A DNA stretch of 64,000 nucleotides from Acidimicrobiales bacterium (GTDB lineage Bacteria > Actinomycetota > Acidimicrobiia > Acidimicrobiales > Poriferisodalaceae): assembly GCA_009843525.1 (NCBI GenBank), contig VYDH01000018.1:124001-188000 (forward strand), read 5' to 3'. Under the pieces are notes generated by a model. That model did no database searches and was not told the DNA's origin. It saw nothing but the letters and a program-made list of their open reading frames with translations. A program made the position numbers and the translations under genes. Positions 17,751-27,068 of the stretch are shown piece after piece (position 1 is the first letter of the stretch; every line of letters begins with the position of its first letter).

Positions 17751-20126
17751 GGGCCGGCCAGCAGCGGTTACCCGCAGGGTCGCTTCCACAAAGAGCTCAC
17801 GGCCGTTGCTCGGTGCCGTGCGAGTCCGAAAATCCACGGTGACCTCCGCATCGTGAGCGCCCGCGACCGCTGCCTCGGCCTTGGCGGCTTCGACTGCTTG
17901 TGCCGTCGCCCATTCCCGAGCCTCGTCGAGGCTGTGCCAAATCGGAGGATCGTCTCCCCAGTGGGCCCGGTAGCTGCCGCGACGTGGCGCGGTCACCGTG
18001 ATCTGCTTGGTGATGCGGACCGGTGCCACGGCTGCACCGACCGCGTTGGCCACCTGGGCATGGGCCGGGACGGCTGCCGTCGTGCCGAGCAGGGCCGCGA
18101 TGAGCGGGGCGTAGGTGGGGGCCGGGGCCCCGATCGCAACAATCGGGTTCCTCGCGCCGGCATCGAGGTGTGCCAGCAGAACGCGATTGGGCGGAATCGG
18201 TGTGGCATCCGGCGCGATCGGGACGCCAGATGACTCGCTGGAATCGAGCAAGCCCCACAGCGGATTGACATCGCCGGGTGCTGCATCTTCGGGAGTTGCA
18301 TCGTTGGGTGCTGCATCGTTGGATTCAGGGGCAGCGGGACGGTCGAGGGCGCGTTGGCGCCGGTCCAGAGCTGCCTGCGCAAGTGGCCGCCTGATCTCGC
18401 TTGGGGCAATGCCGTCCGCGCCCAATGCCACGCCGAGCAGTGCTTCGGCGGTACCGCGCAGCGCGACGCGCATGACCCGCCGGCTCAGATCGACGGCACC
18501 GGTGCCGACATCAACGCCGTAGCGATCGCGCTGGCGGCTGAACAACTCAGCGCCGGCGCTGGCTGCTGAGGCGTCGCCCACGGTGTCGGCGTCGATTAAT
18601 CCGAGCACGACACAGGCGTCGGTCGGCGTCAGCGCGGCGCGTCGCACCAAACCGCTGCGTTCGAGGCGCTCGAGGGCTCCGCGCCAGCGAGCTGACCGCT
18701 TGAGTTCGGTGAGGGGCAGTGCCCCGCCCGCGCCGTCGACCAGCCGCAGGATCTGATCGTCGAGCCGCATCTGAGGGGAGTCGGGCGGGCCCGTGCCCGT
18801 GAGGAACCCAGCCGCCGCCCCGCTCGCTGCGCGCAGCAGCAGCTGCCCGAACTCGGCCAGGGGCCGTTCTGCCTCCAGCTGGCGCCGCAGCATCGGCACG
18901 ACCACATCGGGATGCCGCTGGGCGGCAACGCACAGCGGCACCACCCTGCGAGGTCCGACGGAAAGTTCGCCGCGGCCGCCGTCGGGTGGGATCCGGATCT
19001 CGCTGTCGCCGCCGAGGCCCACGGTTACGGTCGGCAGGGCGGTCACCATCGTGGCGTGACCGCCGACGGTAGCCGTGTCGGCATCGTCGCTGCCGTCCGC
19101 GGCAACGACGGCGCCGCTGCGGATCGCTGCGATGTCGGTGGTGGTGCCACCGATGTCGACGATCAGCCCCCCGGCGTCGAACATCTCCTGGCCCACCGCC
19201 GAAGATCCCGCCAAGTGGCGAGCACCGATGACACTGGCCGCAGGTCCCGACAGCACCGTCTCGATCGGGCGCTCAGTCACGAATCTCGACGAGACGAGCG
19301 AGCCGTCCCCCCGGACCACCATGAGCCGGGCGTCGAGATGCAGCGACTCCATTGCTGCCCGGATGGCCTCCGTGAAGCGGGCAGTGACCGAGATGAGCTG
19401 AGCGTTGAGCAGCGTTGTGACCGCCCGGCGAGGACCGCCGAGTCGCGGGGACAGCTCATGGCTGCACGTCACGGGCTTGCCCGTGCGCTGCGCAATGGCG
19501 TCGCGAGCCTGCAACTCGTGGGCGGCATTGCGCACGCTGAACTGCGCCGCGACGGCGTATGCCTCGACCCCCGCATCGATGCTGTCGAGTGCCCTTCCGA
19601 GCTCATCGAGATCGAGCGGGTCGCGTTCATCGCCATGAGCGCTGTGCCCACCGCCCACCACGACGACTGGCGCCGAAGCGAGGCTGCCGGTCAGCCGATT
19701 GTGCCCATCGACCGAGTCGGGGGCCTCAGGGGCGTCGGCTCGAACGATCCGCGGACCGAGCGCGCGCGCATGCAGTCCGACGCGCGCCAGCACCTCGGGC
19801 TCGAAGCCGATGGCCACCAATCCGGCAGGTCTCGCAGCGCCCTCGACGAGCGCGTTGGTTGCCAGCGTCGTGGAAACCGCCACCAACCGAATGTCTGCGG
19901 CGCTGACGGTGCCGGTTCGCGCGTTCTGCGAACCGCTGCTGCCCTCCAGCACGCTGCTCATCGCTTCGACGACGCAGCCGTAGAGATCTTCGTGCCGTGT
20001 CGGTGTCTTGGCCGTCGCCACCACCCGATCGGAGTCGTGGTCGTACACGACGGCGTCGGTGAACGTGCCGCCGGTGTCTATTCCCAGACAGAAACGGCCT
20101 GGCGGCGTCCGGAGCGGCGCTGTCAC
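17739..20126 (-). CDS. hydantoinase/oxoprolinase family protein
   Basis: A 795-residue protein whose N-terminus (LGIDTGGTFTDAVVYD) and second ATP-grasp-like phosphate motif (VDIGGTTTDIAAI) identify the HyuA/OplA family, which opens five-membered cyclic amides with ATP. The middle (about 420-530) resembles a winged-helix insertion, followed by an acidic, Asn/Asp/Ala/Pro-rich low-complexity segment around residues 600-620. No HyuB partner is adjacent, so it may act alone or on a different substrate. The GTG start at 20126 has a CACACT hexamer seven bases upstream. Confidence 0.82.
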   Translation of the reverse strand: MTAPLRTPPGRFCLGIDTGGTFTDAVVYDHDSDRVVATAKTPTRHEDLYGCVVEAMSSVLEGSSGSQNARTGTVSAADIRLVAVSTTLATNALVEGAARPAGLVAIGFEPEVLARVGLHARALGPRIVRADAPEAPDSVDGHNRLTGSLASAPVVVVGGGHSAHGDERDPLDLDELGRALDSIDAGVEAYAVAAQFSVRNAAHELQARDAIAQRTGKPVTCSHELSPRLGGPRRAVTTLLNAQLISVTARFTEAIRAAMESLHLDARLMVVRGDGSLVSSRFVTERPIETVLSGPAASVIGARHLAGSSAVGQEMFDAGGLIVDIGGTTTDIAAIRSGAVVAADGSDDADTATVGGHATMVTALPTVTVGLGGDSEIRIPPDGGRGELSVGPRRVVPLCVAAQRHPDVVVPMLRRQLEAERPLAEFGQLLLRAASGAAAGFLTGTGPPDSPQMRLDDQILRLVDGAGGALPLTELKRSARWRGALERLERSGLVRRAALTPTDACVVLGLIDADTVGDASAASAGAELFSRQRDRYGVDVGTGAVDLSRRVMRVALRGTAEALLGVALGADGIAPSEIRRPLAQAALDRRQRALDRPAAPESNDAAPNDATPEDAAPGDVNPLWGLLDSSESSGVPIAPDATPIPPNRVLLAHLDAGARNPIVAIGAPAPTYAPLIAALLGTTAAVPAHAQVANAVGAAVAPVRITKQITVTAPRRGSYRAHWGDDPPIWHSLDEAREWATAQAVEAAKAEAAVAGAHDAEVTVDFRTRTAPSNGRELFVEATLRVTAAGRPLVA

Positions 20127-20139
20127 CGCCGCCAGTGTG
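20127..20139 (-). promoter_or_regulatory. possible leaderless promoter variant, CACACT
   Basis: CACACT (20139-20134, minus strand) lies 7 bases before the GTG of the hydantoinase-like gene. The same hexamer recurs before 27904 and 36283. Confidence 0.35.
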
Positions 20140-20303
20140 CCAGCGCACGGCGGCCGAGAGTGGCGACGAGCGTGCCGAGCGGTTCAACGAGTGGACTCGG
20201 CCGCCCGTATCGGTGAGACTGCACGGTGGTGCGCCGCTGCGTCCGCTGCGAGCCGGCGGCGGCTGTCCGAAGAACACAGTTGCAGCTCCACGAGGAGGAA
20301 CCG

Positions 20304-20711
20304 ATGGGCGTCAAGTCAGTCAACGAGATGGTTGCCGAGGCCAAGACCCGTATCGACAACATCTCGCCGGCAGAGGCACACCGTCGTGTCACCGAAGAGG
20401 GTGCGCTGATCGTGGACATCCGCGATGTCCGTGAGCTCCAGCGAGACGGTGCCATCGTGGGCTCCACTCATGCGCCGCGCGGCATGCTCGAGTTCTGGGT
20501 GTCGCCTGATTCCCCGTACACCAAGGCAGAGTTCCAAGAAGGGCGCGAGCTCATTCTGAGCTGCGCAGCCGGGGGAAGGTCTGCTCTGTCTGCGGACACG
20601 CTGCAGGACATGGGAGTGGCCAAGGTCAGCCATATCGAGACCGGCTTCGCCGGCTGGAGAGCTGACGGGTTCGCGGTCACCGACTACGACACGTTCCGGT
20701 CGCAGCGCTGA
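20304..20711 (+). CDS. rhodanese-like sulfurtransferase domain protein
   Basis: A 135-residue single-domain rhodanese. The active-site loop is ILSCAAGGRSALSAD with the catalytic cysteine, and the N-terminal ALIVDIRDVRELQRDGAI strand is typical. It should carry a persulfide for sulfur transfer or cyanide detoxification. The start at 20304 is firm because GAGGAGGAA, one of the strongest Shine-Dalgarno sequences in the window, lies just before it. It sits 53 bases ahead of the dimethylformamidase-like gene in the same direction, so they may be co-transcribed. Confidence 0.9.
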   Translation: MGVKSVNEMVAEAKTRIDNISPAEAHRRVTEEGALIVDIRDVRELQRDGAIVGSTHAPRGMLEFWVSPDSPYTKAEFQEGRELILSCAAGGRSALSADTLQDMGVAKVSHIETGFAGWRADGFAVTDYDTFRSQR

Positions 20712-20764
20712 CCGCGCCGGTCGACCGGACCGCCGACTCCGCCAAGCCGAGCGAGCAACGCACT

Positions 20765-23041
20765 GTGAGTCAGACTGACGCGCCCCAAGCAGGAGACGCC
20801 GATACCCCCAAGCAGCTCACCGGCTATTGCGAGCCGTGGTCGCTGCGCGCCGGCGAAACCGTGCGCCTGTTGGCATCGAGCCACCAGCCCGGCCGAGCAG
20901 ACATCGACATCACTCGAATCGTGTGCGGCGACCCAACCCGCTACGGACCCGGCTTCGACGAGCGCCCAGCGCCGTCAGCCGGCAACTGGTCGGTGACGCT
21001 CGACGAGCAGCCGCTCGTGCCTGGCTCGTACGGGGTCGCGGCAGTTGACGGCGTGCCCAGCGTCAGCCGTCTCGGTCTGCGGGTGTGGATGATGCCAACC
21101 CTGCTGGATGGGCCGCAGCGCGTTGCGACGCTGTGTGCGCAGACCGCAGGCGCGTCGGCGAGTTCTGCAGCAGAGGCATTGCGTCTTGACCTCTCCGAGG
21201 GACGCGCCGTTGTGTCGACCTCAGCACACGGCCAACAAGTCCAGTTGGTTGTTGACGATCGGCCGCTGACTCGCAACCGCTGGTACTTGCTTGATGCCGA
21301 ACTGGACCTCGATGCCGGAACCCTGAGCGCCGCGGTGACCACGGCGCGGTCGGACTCACCTGGGCGCGATGCGCTTGAAGGAAGCCGGTTGAGCGACCTG
21401 CCGATGCCGATGCTGGAGGCTGAGCTCATCGAGTCTGCACATGACGGTGCGCCCCGGCACGGCACCGGCGGCACAGCGAGCCTCGGGATGCCGGCGGTCA
21501 CCGACGCCCTCGCGCCGGTCACGCTGTGGCTCGCAGCGGGGCCTGGAGGCGAGCGATTCGACGGACGTCTCGCGCAGCCGACGCTTCGGACCGGCGATGG
21601 CACCGTTTCATGGGCTCTCTCCGCCGACATGGCGGGACGCACGGTGCCCGCTGATGATCCTTCCTGCGGGCCGATCGTCCTGCATCAGTTGCCGGCGCGA
21701 GCGATCACGGGGCCTGCGTGGGACGGCACGGCACATCGGTGGGCGGACAACCCGTCCCACTTCGACGCGGTCCACTTCCATCGAGACGATCTGTACGACG
21801 CGGGCTGGCAAGCCACCGTTGAGGCGACGCTGCCGGACGACTTGCCGAGCGGCATCTACGCCTTCCGTGTGTGCAGCGACGCCGGTGAGGATCGCGTGCC
21901 GTTCTTCGTCCGCCCTGCGTCGGGGGAGCGCACTGCCGACGTGGCCCTGCTGATGCCGACGGCCACGTATATGGCCTACGCCAACCACCGGATGCTCTTC
22001 GAGGGCGCCGACTTCATCCCGACCAAGACGCGCCTGCGGCCCGAGCACGCGTACATCCGGGATCATCCCGAACTCGGCCTCAGCCACTACGAGAAGCACC
22101 CGGACAGCAGCGGCGTCATGTTCAGCTCGCGGCGCCGACCGGTCCTGAACCTGCGCCCCGGCGCGGACGGCTGGAACTTCACGCCCGACACCGACATCAA
22201 CGCATTCCTGGAGCACCTCGAAATCGGCCACGACATCGTCACCGACGAGGACCTGCATTTCGAGGGCGTCGACGCCATCGCGCCATACCGCGTGCTGGTG
22301 ACCGGCAGCCACCCTGAGTACTGGTCGACCGCCATGCTGGACGCACTGGCCGAGTGGCAGCGCAATGGCGGTCGGCTCATGTACCTGGGCGGCAACGGCT
22401 TCTACTGGAGGGTGGCATTCAGCGATGACTGGCCGGGCGCCATGGAGCTGCGCCGGGCCGAGGACGGTGTGCGCAATTGGCAGACCGGGCCGGGGGAGAG
22501 CTATCACGCTTGGGGCGGCGAGTACGGCGGGATGTGGCGGCGCCAAGGGCGAGCGCCCAACGAGATCTGCGGCATCGGCTTCGCCGCGCAGGGATTCGAC
22601 AAGGCCACCTACTTCGTGCGCGATCCGGCAGTAGACAGCTCGCGCGCAGCGTGGATCCTCGACGGGGTTCCCGACGAGCGCATTGGCACATCCGGGCTGG
22701 GCGGCGGCGCCGCCGGCCAGGAACTGGATCGCTACGACGTGCGGCTGGGATCGCCCGAACACGCCGTGATGCTCGCCTCGGCCACCACGTTCGGGCCCGA
22801 CATGCTGCGCACTAAGGAAGAGTTCGAAGGCTCGGTGGACTTCCCGACGCCCGATCCCATGGTGCGCGCTGACATGGTGTTCTACGAGACGCCGAACGGC
22901 GGAGCGGTGTTCTCGGTGGGCTCGATCTCCTGGTTCGGCGCGCTGGCCCGCGACGGCTATGACAACGACATCGCACGCATCACGGCCAACGTGGTGCGGC
23001 GCTTCGCCGACCCTGAGCCCTTCCCGCCGCCAATTGCATGA
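20765..23041 (+). CDS. N,N-dimethylformamidase large-subunit-like protein
   Basis: A 758-residue protein resembling the large (beta) subunit of N,N-dimethylformamidase. The N-terminal half looks like beta-rich sugar-binding or lectin-like domains. The C-terminal half carries RVLVTGSHPEYWS with Glu518 and LMYLGGNGFYWRVAF with Asn544, the positions expected for the mononuclear-iron amidohydrolase centre, as well as TYMAYANHRM tyrosines. Dimethylformamidase splits formamides into amine and formate. No small-subunit gene is adjacent, so the protein may be a single-subunit relative with another amide substrate. The GTG start lacks a clear ribosome site. Confidence 0.75.
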   Translation: MSQTDAPQAGDADTPKQLTGYCEPWSLRAGETVRLLASSHQPGRADIDITRIVCGDPTRYGPGFDERPAPSAGNWSVTLDEQPLVPGSYGVAAVDGVPSVSRLGLRVWMMPTLLDGPQRVATLCAQTAGASASSAAEALRLDLSEGRAVVSTSAHGQQVQLVVDDRPLTRNRWYLLDAELDLDAGTLSAAVTTARSDSPGRDALEGSRLSDLPMPMLEAELIESAHDGAPRHGTGGTASLGMPAVTDALAPVTLWLAAGPGGERFDGRLAQPTLRTGDGTVSWALSADMAGRTVPADDPSCGPIVLHQLPARAITGPAWDGTAHRWADNPSHFDAVHFHRDDLYDAGWQATVEATLPDDLPSGIYAFRVCSDAGEDRVPFFVRPASGERTADVALLMPTATYMAYANHRMLFEGADFIPTKTRLRPEHAYIRDHPELGLSHYEKHPDSSGVMFSSRRRPVLNLRPGADGWNFTPDTDINAFLEHLEIGHDIVTDEDLHFEGVDAIAPYRVLVTGSHPEYWSTAMLDALAEWQRNGGRLMYLGGNGFYWRVAFSDDWPGAMELRRAEDGVRNWQTGPGESYHAWGGEYGGMWRRQGRAPNEICGIGFAAQGFDKATYFVRDPAVDSSRAAWILDGVPDERIGTSGLGGGAAGQELDRYDVRLGSPEHAVMLASATTFGPDMLRTKEEFEGSVDFPTPDPMVRADMVFYETPNGGAVFSVGSISWFGALARDGYDNDIARITANVVRRFADPEPFPPPIA

Positions 23042-23062
23042 GCGGCTGCGCGGGGCGGTCGG

Positions 23063-23761
23063 TCAGCCGTCCTTGCGTGCCTCGGAGATGAGCTCGCTCA
23101 CCCGATTCGCCGCCGGGGCGTAGTCGGGATCGACCTCTGGGCCCGGAACGAACTCCGGCACTTCGACGCGTTCGGGACCGGACGGCGGTGCTGACCGCGC
23201 CGGCGCGGCTGCCGGTGCAGCTGCAGCGGGTTCGGCCGCAGGGGCCGGGGCCGGCTCGGCATCACCGCGCCCAGCGGCTGGAGCCGGACTCTCCGCGGCC
23301 GGGGCGGGACTGCTCTCCGGGGCCGGGACGCCGGTTGCCTCGCGTGCGGATTTGGAACGGGCGAGTATCGCGGCGAGTCGGGGATCAGCTCCTCCGTCCT
23401 CGGCGGCCGGCTCCTCGGGCGTGGTCGCCTCCGCGGGGGGTTCTGCTGCCGGCTCGTCGGTGCTCGCTGCCGGCAGCCCTCGCGATTCAGCAGCCGCGGC
23501 ACGGGCTTCGGCTATACGCGCTCGCTCCTGGGCGGCTTCGATTTCCTCTCGCGCTCTGCGGGCCAGGAACTGCGGCCATTCATCCTCGGGCACCAGCTTG
23601 CTGTGGGCCACCGAGATGACTTCGACGTCGTTGTCGAAGCGCACGCGGTAGCGCTTGATGGCGAAGCCGAGGCCGCGACCGCACTTGCCTGGCGTGCCTT
23701 CTGGGACGCCGGGAAGGTCTTCGTTGACTACTACCCGGGTGCCGCGCCTGTATTCGCTCAT
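23063..23761 (-). CDS. uncharacterised protein with SH3/KOW-like N-terminus and Ala-Pro-rich tail
   Basis: A 232-residue protein I cannot name. Residues 1-60 (RRGTRVVVNEDLPGVPEGTP, then YRVRFDNDVEVISVAHSKLVP) look like a small beta-barrel of the SH3 or KOW type. A charged helix (about 65-95, REEIEAAQERARIAEARAAA) follows, and residues 100-210 are low-complexity Ala/Pro/Glu. The C-terminus (VDPDYAPAANRVSELISEARKDG) is again ordered-looking. There is no signal peptide or membrane segment. It is divergent from the epimerase gene 93 bases away. The function is unknown. Confidence 0.7.
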   Translation of the reverse strand: MSEYRRGTRVVVNEDLPGVPEGTPGKCGRGLGFAIKRYRVRFDNDVEVISVAHSKLVPEDEWPQFLARRAREEIEAAQERARIAEARAAAAESRGLPAASTDEPAAEPPAEATTPEEPAAEDGGADPRLAAILARSKSAREATGVPAPESSPAPAAESPAPAAGRGDAEPAPAPAAEPAAAAPAAAPARSAPPSGPERVEVPEFVPGPEVDPDYAPAANRVSELISEARKDG

Positions 23762-23840
23762 GACCCGGTTCCGCTGACGCTCGCGCTCATCGTTGCGGGA
23801 GCGTACCGGCGAATGAGGCCAGCTTCACCGGCACCCGTCG

Positions 23841-23854
23841 TAGATTCAGGGGGC
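23841..23854 (+). promoter_or_regulatory. leaderless promoter, TAGATT
   Basis: TAGATT (23841-23846) lies 8 bases before the GTG at 23855 and decides the start of the epimerase gene. Confidence 0.6.
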
Positions 23855-25009
23855 GTGAGCGAGCGGACAGCGTTGGTGGTGGGCGGCACCGGTCCAACCG
23901 GACCCCACGTGGTCAAGGGCCTGCTGGAGCGCGGCTACCGCGTGACGATCCTGCACACGGGACGCCATGAGGCCGATGAGATCACCGATCTCGTCGAGCA
24001 CATCCACACCGATCCGTTCGATGCCGATCGGTTCGCTGCTGCCATCGGGTCGGCCACGTACGACCTGTCGGTGATCATGTACGGGCGGCTGCGCGAGATC
24101 GCCCGGGTGATGGCCGGCCGTGTGTCCAAGTTCGTGAGCATCGGCGGCTTCCCCGTTTACAGCGGCTGGGGCGACGCCGATGCGCTGTGGCCGGCCGGCA
24201 TGCGAGTGCCGACGCGCGAGCACGACCGTCTGGTCTCCGACGAGCCGCCCGAGTTTCGCGTCAACAACAAGGTGCGCCAGATCGCCAACACGGAGCTCGT
24301 CGTATTCAGCGAGCACCCCACGGCGTCGCATCTGCGGTACCCGTGGATCTACGGCCCCGGCCAGATCAGCCCGCGCGAGTGGAAGATCGTGCGCCGCGTG
24401 CTCGATGGCCGCACGCGCATCGTGCTGCCCGACGGCGGGGTGACGTTGCAGGCCTCCGCCGACGCCCGCAATGCCGCGGCGATGGTGCTGGCAACGGTCG
24501 ATGCCGGCGCACGGTCGTCCGGCGAGGCGTACAACGTGTCCGACGAATGGACGCCCACGCTGCTGCAGTGGGTGGAGATCATCGCTGCGGCGCTCGGCCA
24601 CAGCTTCGAGATCGTGTCGATCCCGTGGGAACACGCAGCCGTATCGCACCATCTCACGCAGCGCAGCACGCCACATCACCGCGTCATCAACTGCGACAAG
24701 GCGATCTACCAGCTCGGCTATCGCGATGTCGTGGATCCGGTGGACGGGCTCAGCGACACGGCTCGCTGGCTCGCCCGTCCCGAGAATCACCCCGAGCCCG
24801 GCGGGGCTATGGAGCGCTCGATCGTCGACCGCTTCGACTATGAGGCCGAAGATCGGCTGATGGACGCATGGCAGGCCGCCATCGCCCGCGACGACATCGC
24901 CTCTGCCGCAGCTGCAGCAGATCCCGGATTCTTCGATCGCTATGCCGCCGAATTCGACGACCGCCCCGGCGCCGGCAAAGGGTGGACCTCCGTCAGCCGC
25001 TCCGGCTGA
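23855..25009 (+). CDS. NAD-dependent epimerase/dehydratase family protein
   Basis: A 384-residue extended-SDR protein. The Rossmann motif is VVGGTGPTGPHVVKGLLERG. The usual YxxxK signature is not obvious, so it may be an atypical member. Segments LRYPWIYGPGQISPREW and GEAYNVSDEWTPTLLQWVEIIAAALG match nucleotide-sugar epimerase-like proteins. The open frame continues 84 codons upstream, but that part overlaps the divergent gene; the GTG at 23855 follows TAGATT by eight bases. The substrate is unknown and the surrounding genes give no pathway. Confidence 0.85.
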   Translation: MSERTALVVGGTGPTGPHVVKGLLERGYRVTILHTGRHEADEITDLVEHIHTDPFDADRFAAAIGSATYDLSVIMYGRLREIARVMAGRVSKFVSIGGFPVYSGWGDADALWPAGMRVPTREHDRLVSDEPPEFRVNNKVRQIANTELVVFSEHPTASHLRYPWIYGPGQISPREWKIVRRVLDGRTRIVLPDGGVTLQASADARNAAAMVLATVDAGARSSGEAYNVSDEWTPTLLQWVEIIAAALGHSFEIVSIPWEHAAVSHHLTQRSTPHHRVINCDKAIYQLGYRDVVDPVDGLSDTARWLARPENHPEPGGAMERSIVDRFDYEAEDRLMDAWQAAIARDDIASAAAAADPGFFDRYAAEFDDRPGAGKGWTSVSRSG

Positions 25010-25039
25010 GCGTCAGGCACCACCAGCCGTTCAGGCTGA

Positions 25040-26218
25040 TCAGTCGCGGCTGTCAGGGGCGAGTTCGACCTCGGTGGCTTTGACTGAGACCCACAGGGTG
25101 GTGCCGGGTCGGATCAGAAGCTCGTGAGCGGCTCCTGGCGTGATGTCGGCCGTGAGCGGCAACGGAGAGCCGAGCAGCACACGGGTGATGTCACCCAGCG
25201 GCTCGACAGCTTCGGCGGTCGTGCGCCAGACGTTGCGGGGGCTGCCGCTGGGCCGCTCCCGATGCAGGGCAATCGCCCGCGGGTGGATCGTGGCCAAGAC
25301 CGCCCCGAACATCGATGTGTCCGCAGCGTGCAGCACCACAGCCGGGCGGCGGCCGGCCGGCGACGGTGTCGGGTCGTCGGTCGTCACGGTGATCTCGCCG
25401 TCGCGGGCGGTGCCGCGCACCAAATTGATGCCCGACAGGTCGGCGGCATATGCGGTCGCCGGCGCGCGTCGCAGCTCTTCGGGCGTTCCCGATTGGGTGA
25501 GGCGACCGTTCTCAAGGATGTGCACACGATCAGCCAGCACGAACGCGTCGGTGGGATCGTGGGTGATCAGCAGACGGGGCACATCGCCAGCGCCGTTGGG
25601 CGGGGCCGCAGGCGACGCGCTGCCGCCCTTGCGACCGCTGCTCAGGTGCGATGCCAGGTTGCGCCGCAGCCGGTTGCGGGCGGTGACGTCCAACGAGCCC
25701 AGCGGTTCATCGGCAACTAGCAGGTCCGGCTCGCAGGCGAGAGCCCGGGCGAGCGCCACCCGTTGGCGCTGGCCGCCTGACAGCGCACGCGGCCGTCGAT
25801 GGCCAAGATCGCCGAGGTCCATGGCATTCAGCCAGTCCTGCGCCCGCTCGCGAGCAGGGGCTCGACGCATGCCGCGAGATGTCAGCCCGAACGCCACGTT
25901 GTCGAGCGCGTTGAGATGCCGGAATAGCACTTGGTCTTGGAACACCACGCCGATACGGCGACCTTCGGGCGGAACGAAGACACTGGCGGCGGGATCGTCC
26001 AGAACCCGTCCGGCGAGGCGCACCACGCCGCCGTCCAACGGCAGCAACCCGGCGATCGCGGCCACGATCGTGGACTTGCCGGCGCCGTTGGGTCCGAGCA
26101 GGGCAGCGGTTTCGCCTGCTTCGACGCTCAGCGACACGTCTAGATCGAAATCGCCGCGCCGCAGCCGGATGTCGGCCTCCAAGCCGCTGGCCGTCGTGCT
26201 CATGGCGCCAGTGTTCAT
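25040..26218 (-). CDS. modC: molybdate ABC transporter ATP-binding protein
   Basis: A 392-residue ABC ATPase. Walker A is GPNGAGKS, the signature is LSGGQRQRVALARAL and Walker B is LLVADEP, followed by a C-terminal TOBE-like regulatory domain (about 285-385) that binds oxyanion in ModC proteins. It energises molybdate or tungstate import through ModB. The gene lies 10 bases after modB in the operon order modA-modB-modC. An ATG 15 bases further in (26203) is an alternative start. Confidence 0.9.
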   Translation of the reverse strand: MNTGAMSTTASGLEADIRLRRGDFDLDVSLSVEAGETAALLGPNGAGKSTIVAAIAGLLPLDGGVVRLAGRVLDDPAASVFVPPEGRRIGVVFQDQVLFRHLNALDNVAFGLTSRGMRRAPARERAQDWLNAMDLGDLGHRRPRALSGGQRQRVALARALACEPDLLVADEPLGSLDVTARNRLRRNLASHLSSGRKGGSASPAAPPNGAGDVPRLLITHDPTDAFVLADRVHILENGRLTQSGTPEELRRAPATAYAADLSGINLVRGTARDGEITVTTDDPTPSPAGRRPAVVLHAADTSMFGAVLATIHPRAIALHRERPSGSPRNVWRTTAEAVEPLGDITRVLLGSPLPLTADITPGAAHELLIRPGTTLWVSVKATEVELAPDSRD

Positions 26219-26228
26219 CGGCTCGGGT

Positions 26229-27068
26229 TCATCGGCTCGGCCACCAACGGTCCCGCAGGGCGATCAGCAAGCCCAGCGACAGTGCGACGAGCACCAGGCT
26301 GATAGCCACCGCCGCATCCCGGTTCGACTCCAGCGCCACGAACACTGCCAGCGGCAGCGTCTGCGTCCTTCCGCCGAGACTGCCTGCGAACGTGACAGTT
26401 GCGCCGAACTCGCCCAGGGCCCGCGCCCAGGCCACCACCACAGCGACGCCCAGCGCCGGCCCGATCATGGGAAGCGTCACCCGCCACAGCACGCGCAGCC
26501 GCGACGCGCCCAGTGAGGCTGCTGCGTTCTCGTAGCGACGGTCGAGATTCCGTAGCGCGCCCTCGACGGTCAGGATCACGAGCGGGGTGGCCACAAAGGC
26601 GTTCGCCAGGATGACCCCCCAGATCGAGTAGGGCAGCAGCAGACCGGTGGCGTCGTGGAGCGGCCCGCCGACAACACCGCGCCGCCCGAGTGCGAACAGC
26701 AACGCGGCGCCGCCCACCACCGGCGGCAGCACCATCGGCAGCGTCACGAGCGCCCGCACCACCGAGCGGCCCGGGAATGACACTCGCGCGAGCACCCATG
26801 CGAGCGGCACACCCACTAGCACGGCGACCGCCGCAGCAGCGATCGAGGACACCACCGAGAGCACAGCCGCGTCCACCACGAACCGGCTCGACAGGTGCGT
26901 CCACAACCCTGTCCAAGGCGTTCGAGCAGCGAGTCCGACAACCGGCAGGGCGAACAGCACGACACCCACTGCGGCGAGCACCGCGACCGGCCATGGCGGC
27001 AAGTCACTCGGCGTCCGCCGCGCTGCGCTGTCGCCGCTCTCGCTTGTTGCAGTCGATGCGTCGGTCAT
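26229..27068 (-). CDS. modB: molybdate ABC transporter permease
   Basis: A 279-residue inner-membrane permease with about five or six hydrophobic helices and the cytoplasmic coupling region ALGEFGATVTFAGSLGGRTQTLPL characteristic of ModB/CysT-type permeases. It forms the channel for molybdate delivered by ModA. Its ATG overlaps the modA stop (ATGA), and modC follows after 10 bases. The first 25 residues are polar and rich in Ser/Thr/Ala, so a later start is possible. Confidence 0.9.
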   Translation of the reverse strand: MTDASTATSESGDSAARRTPSDLPPWPVAVLAAVGVVLFALPVVGLAARTPWTGLWTHLSSRFVVDAAVLSVVSSIAAAAVAVLVGVPLAWVLARVSFPGRSVVRALVTLPMVLPPVVGGAALLFALGRRGVVGGPLHDATGLLLPYSIWGVILANAFVATPLVILTVEGALRNLDRRYENAAASLGASRLRVLWRVTLPMIGPALGVAVVVAWARALGEFGATVTFAGSLGGRTQTLPLAVFVALESNRDAAVAISLVLVALSLGLLIALRDRWWPSR

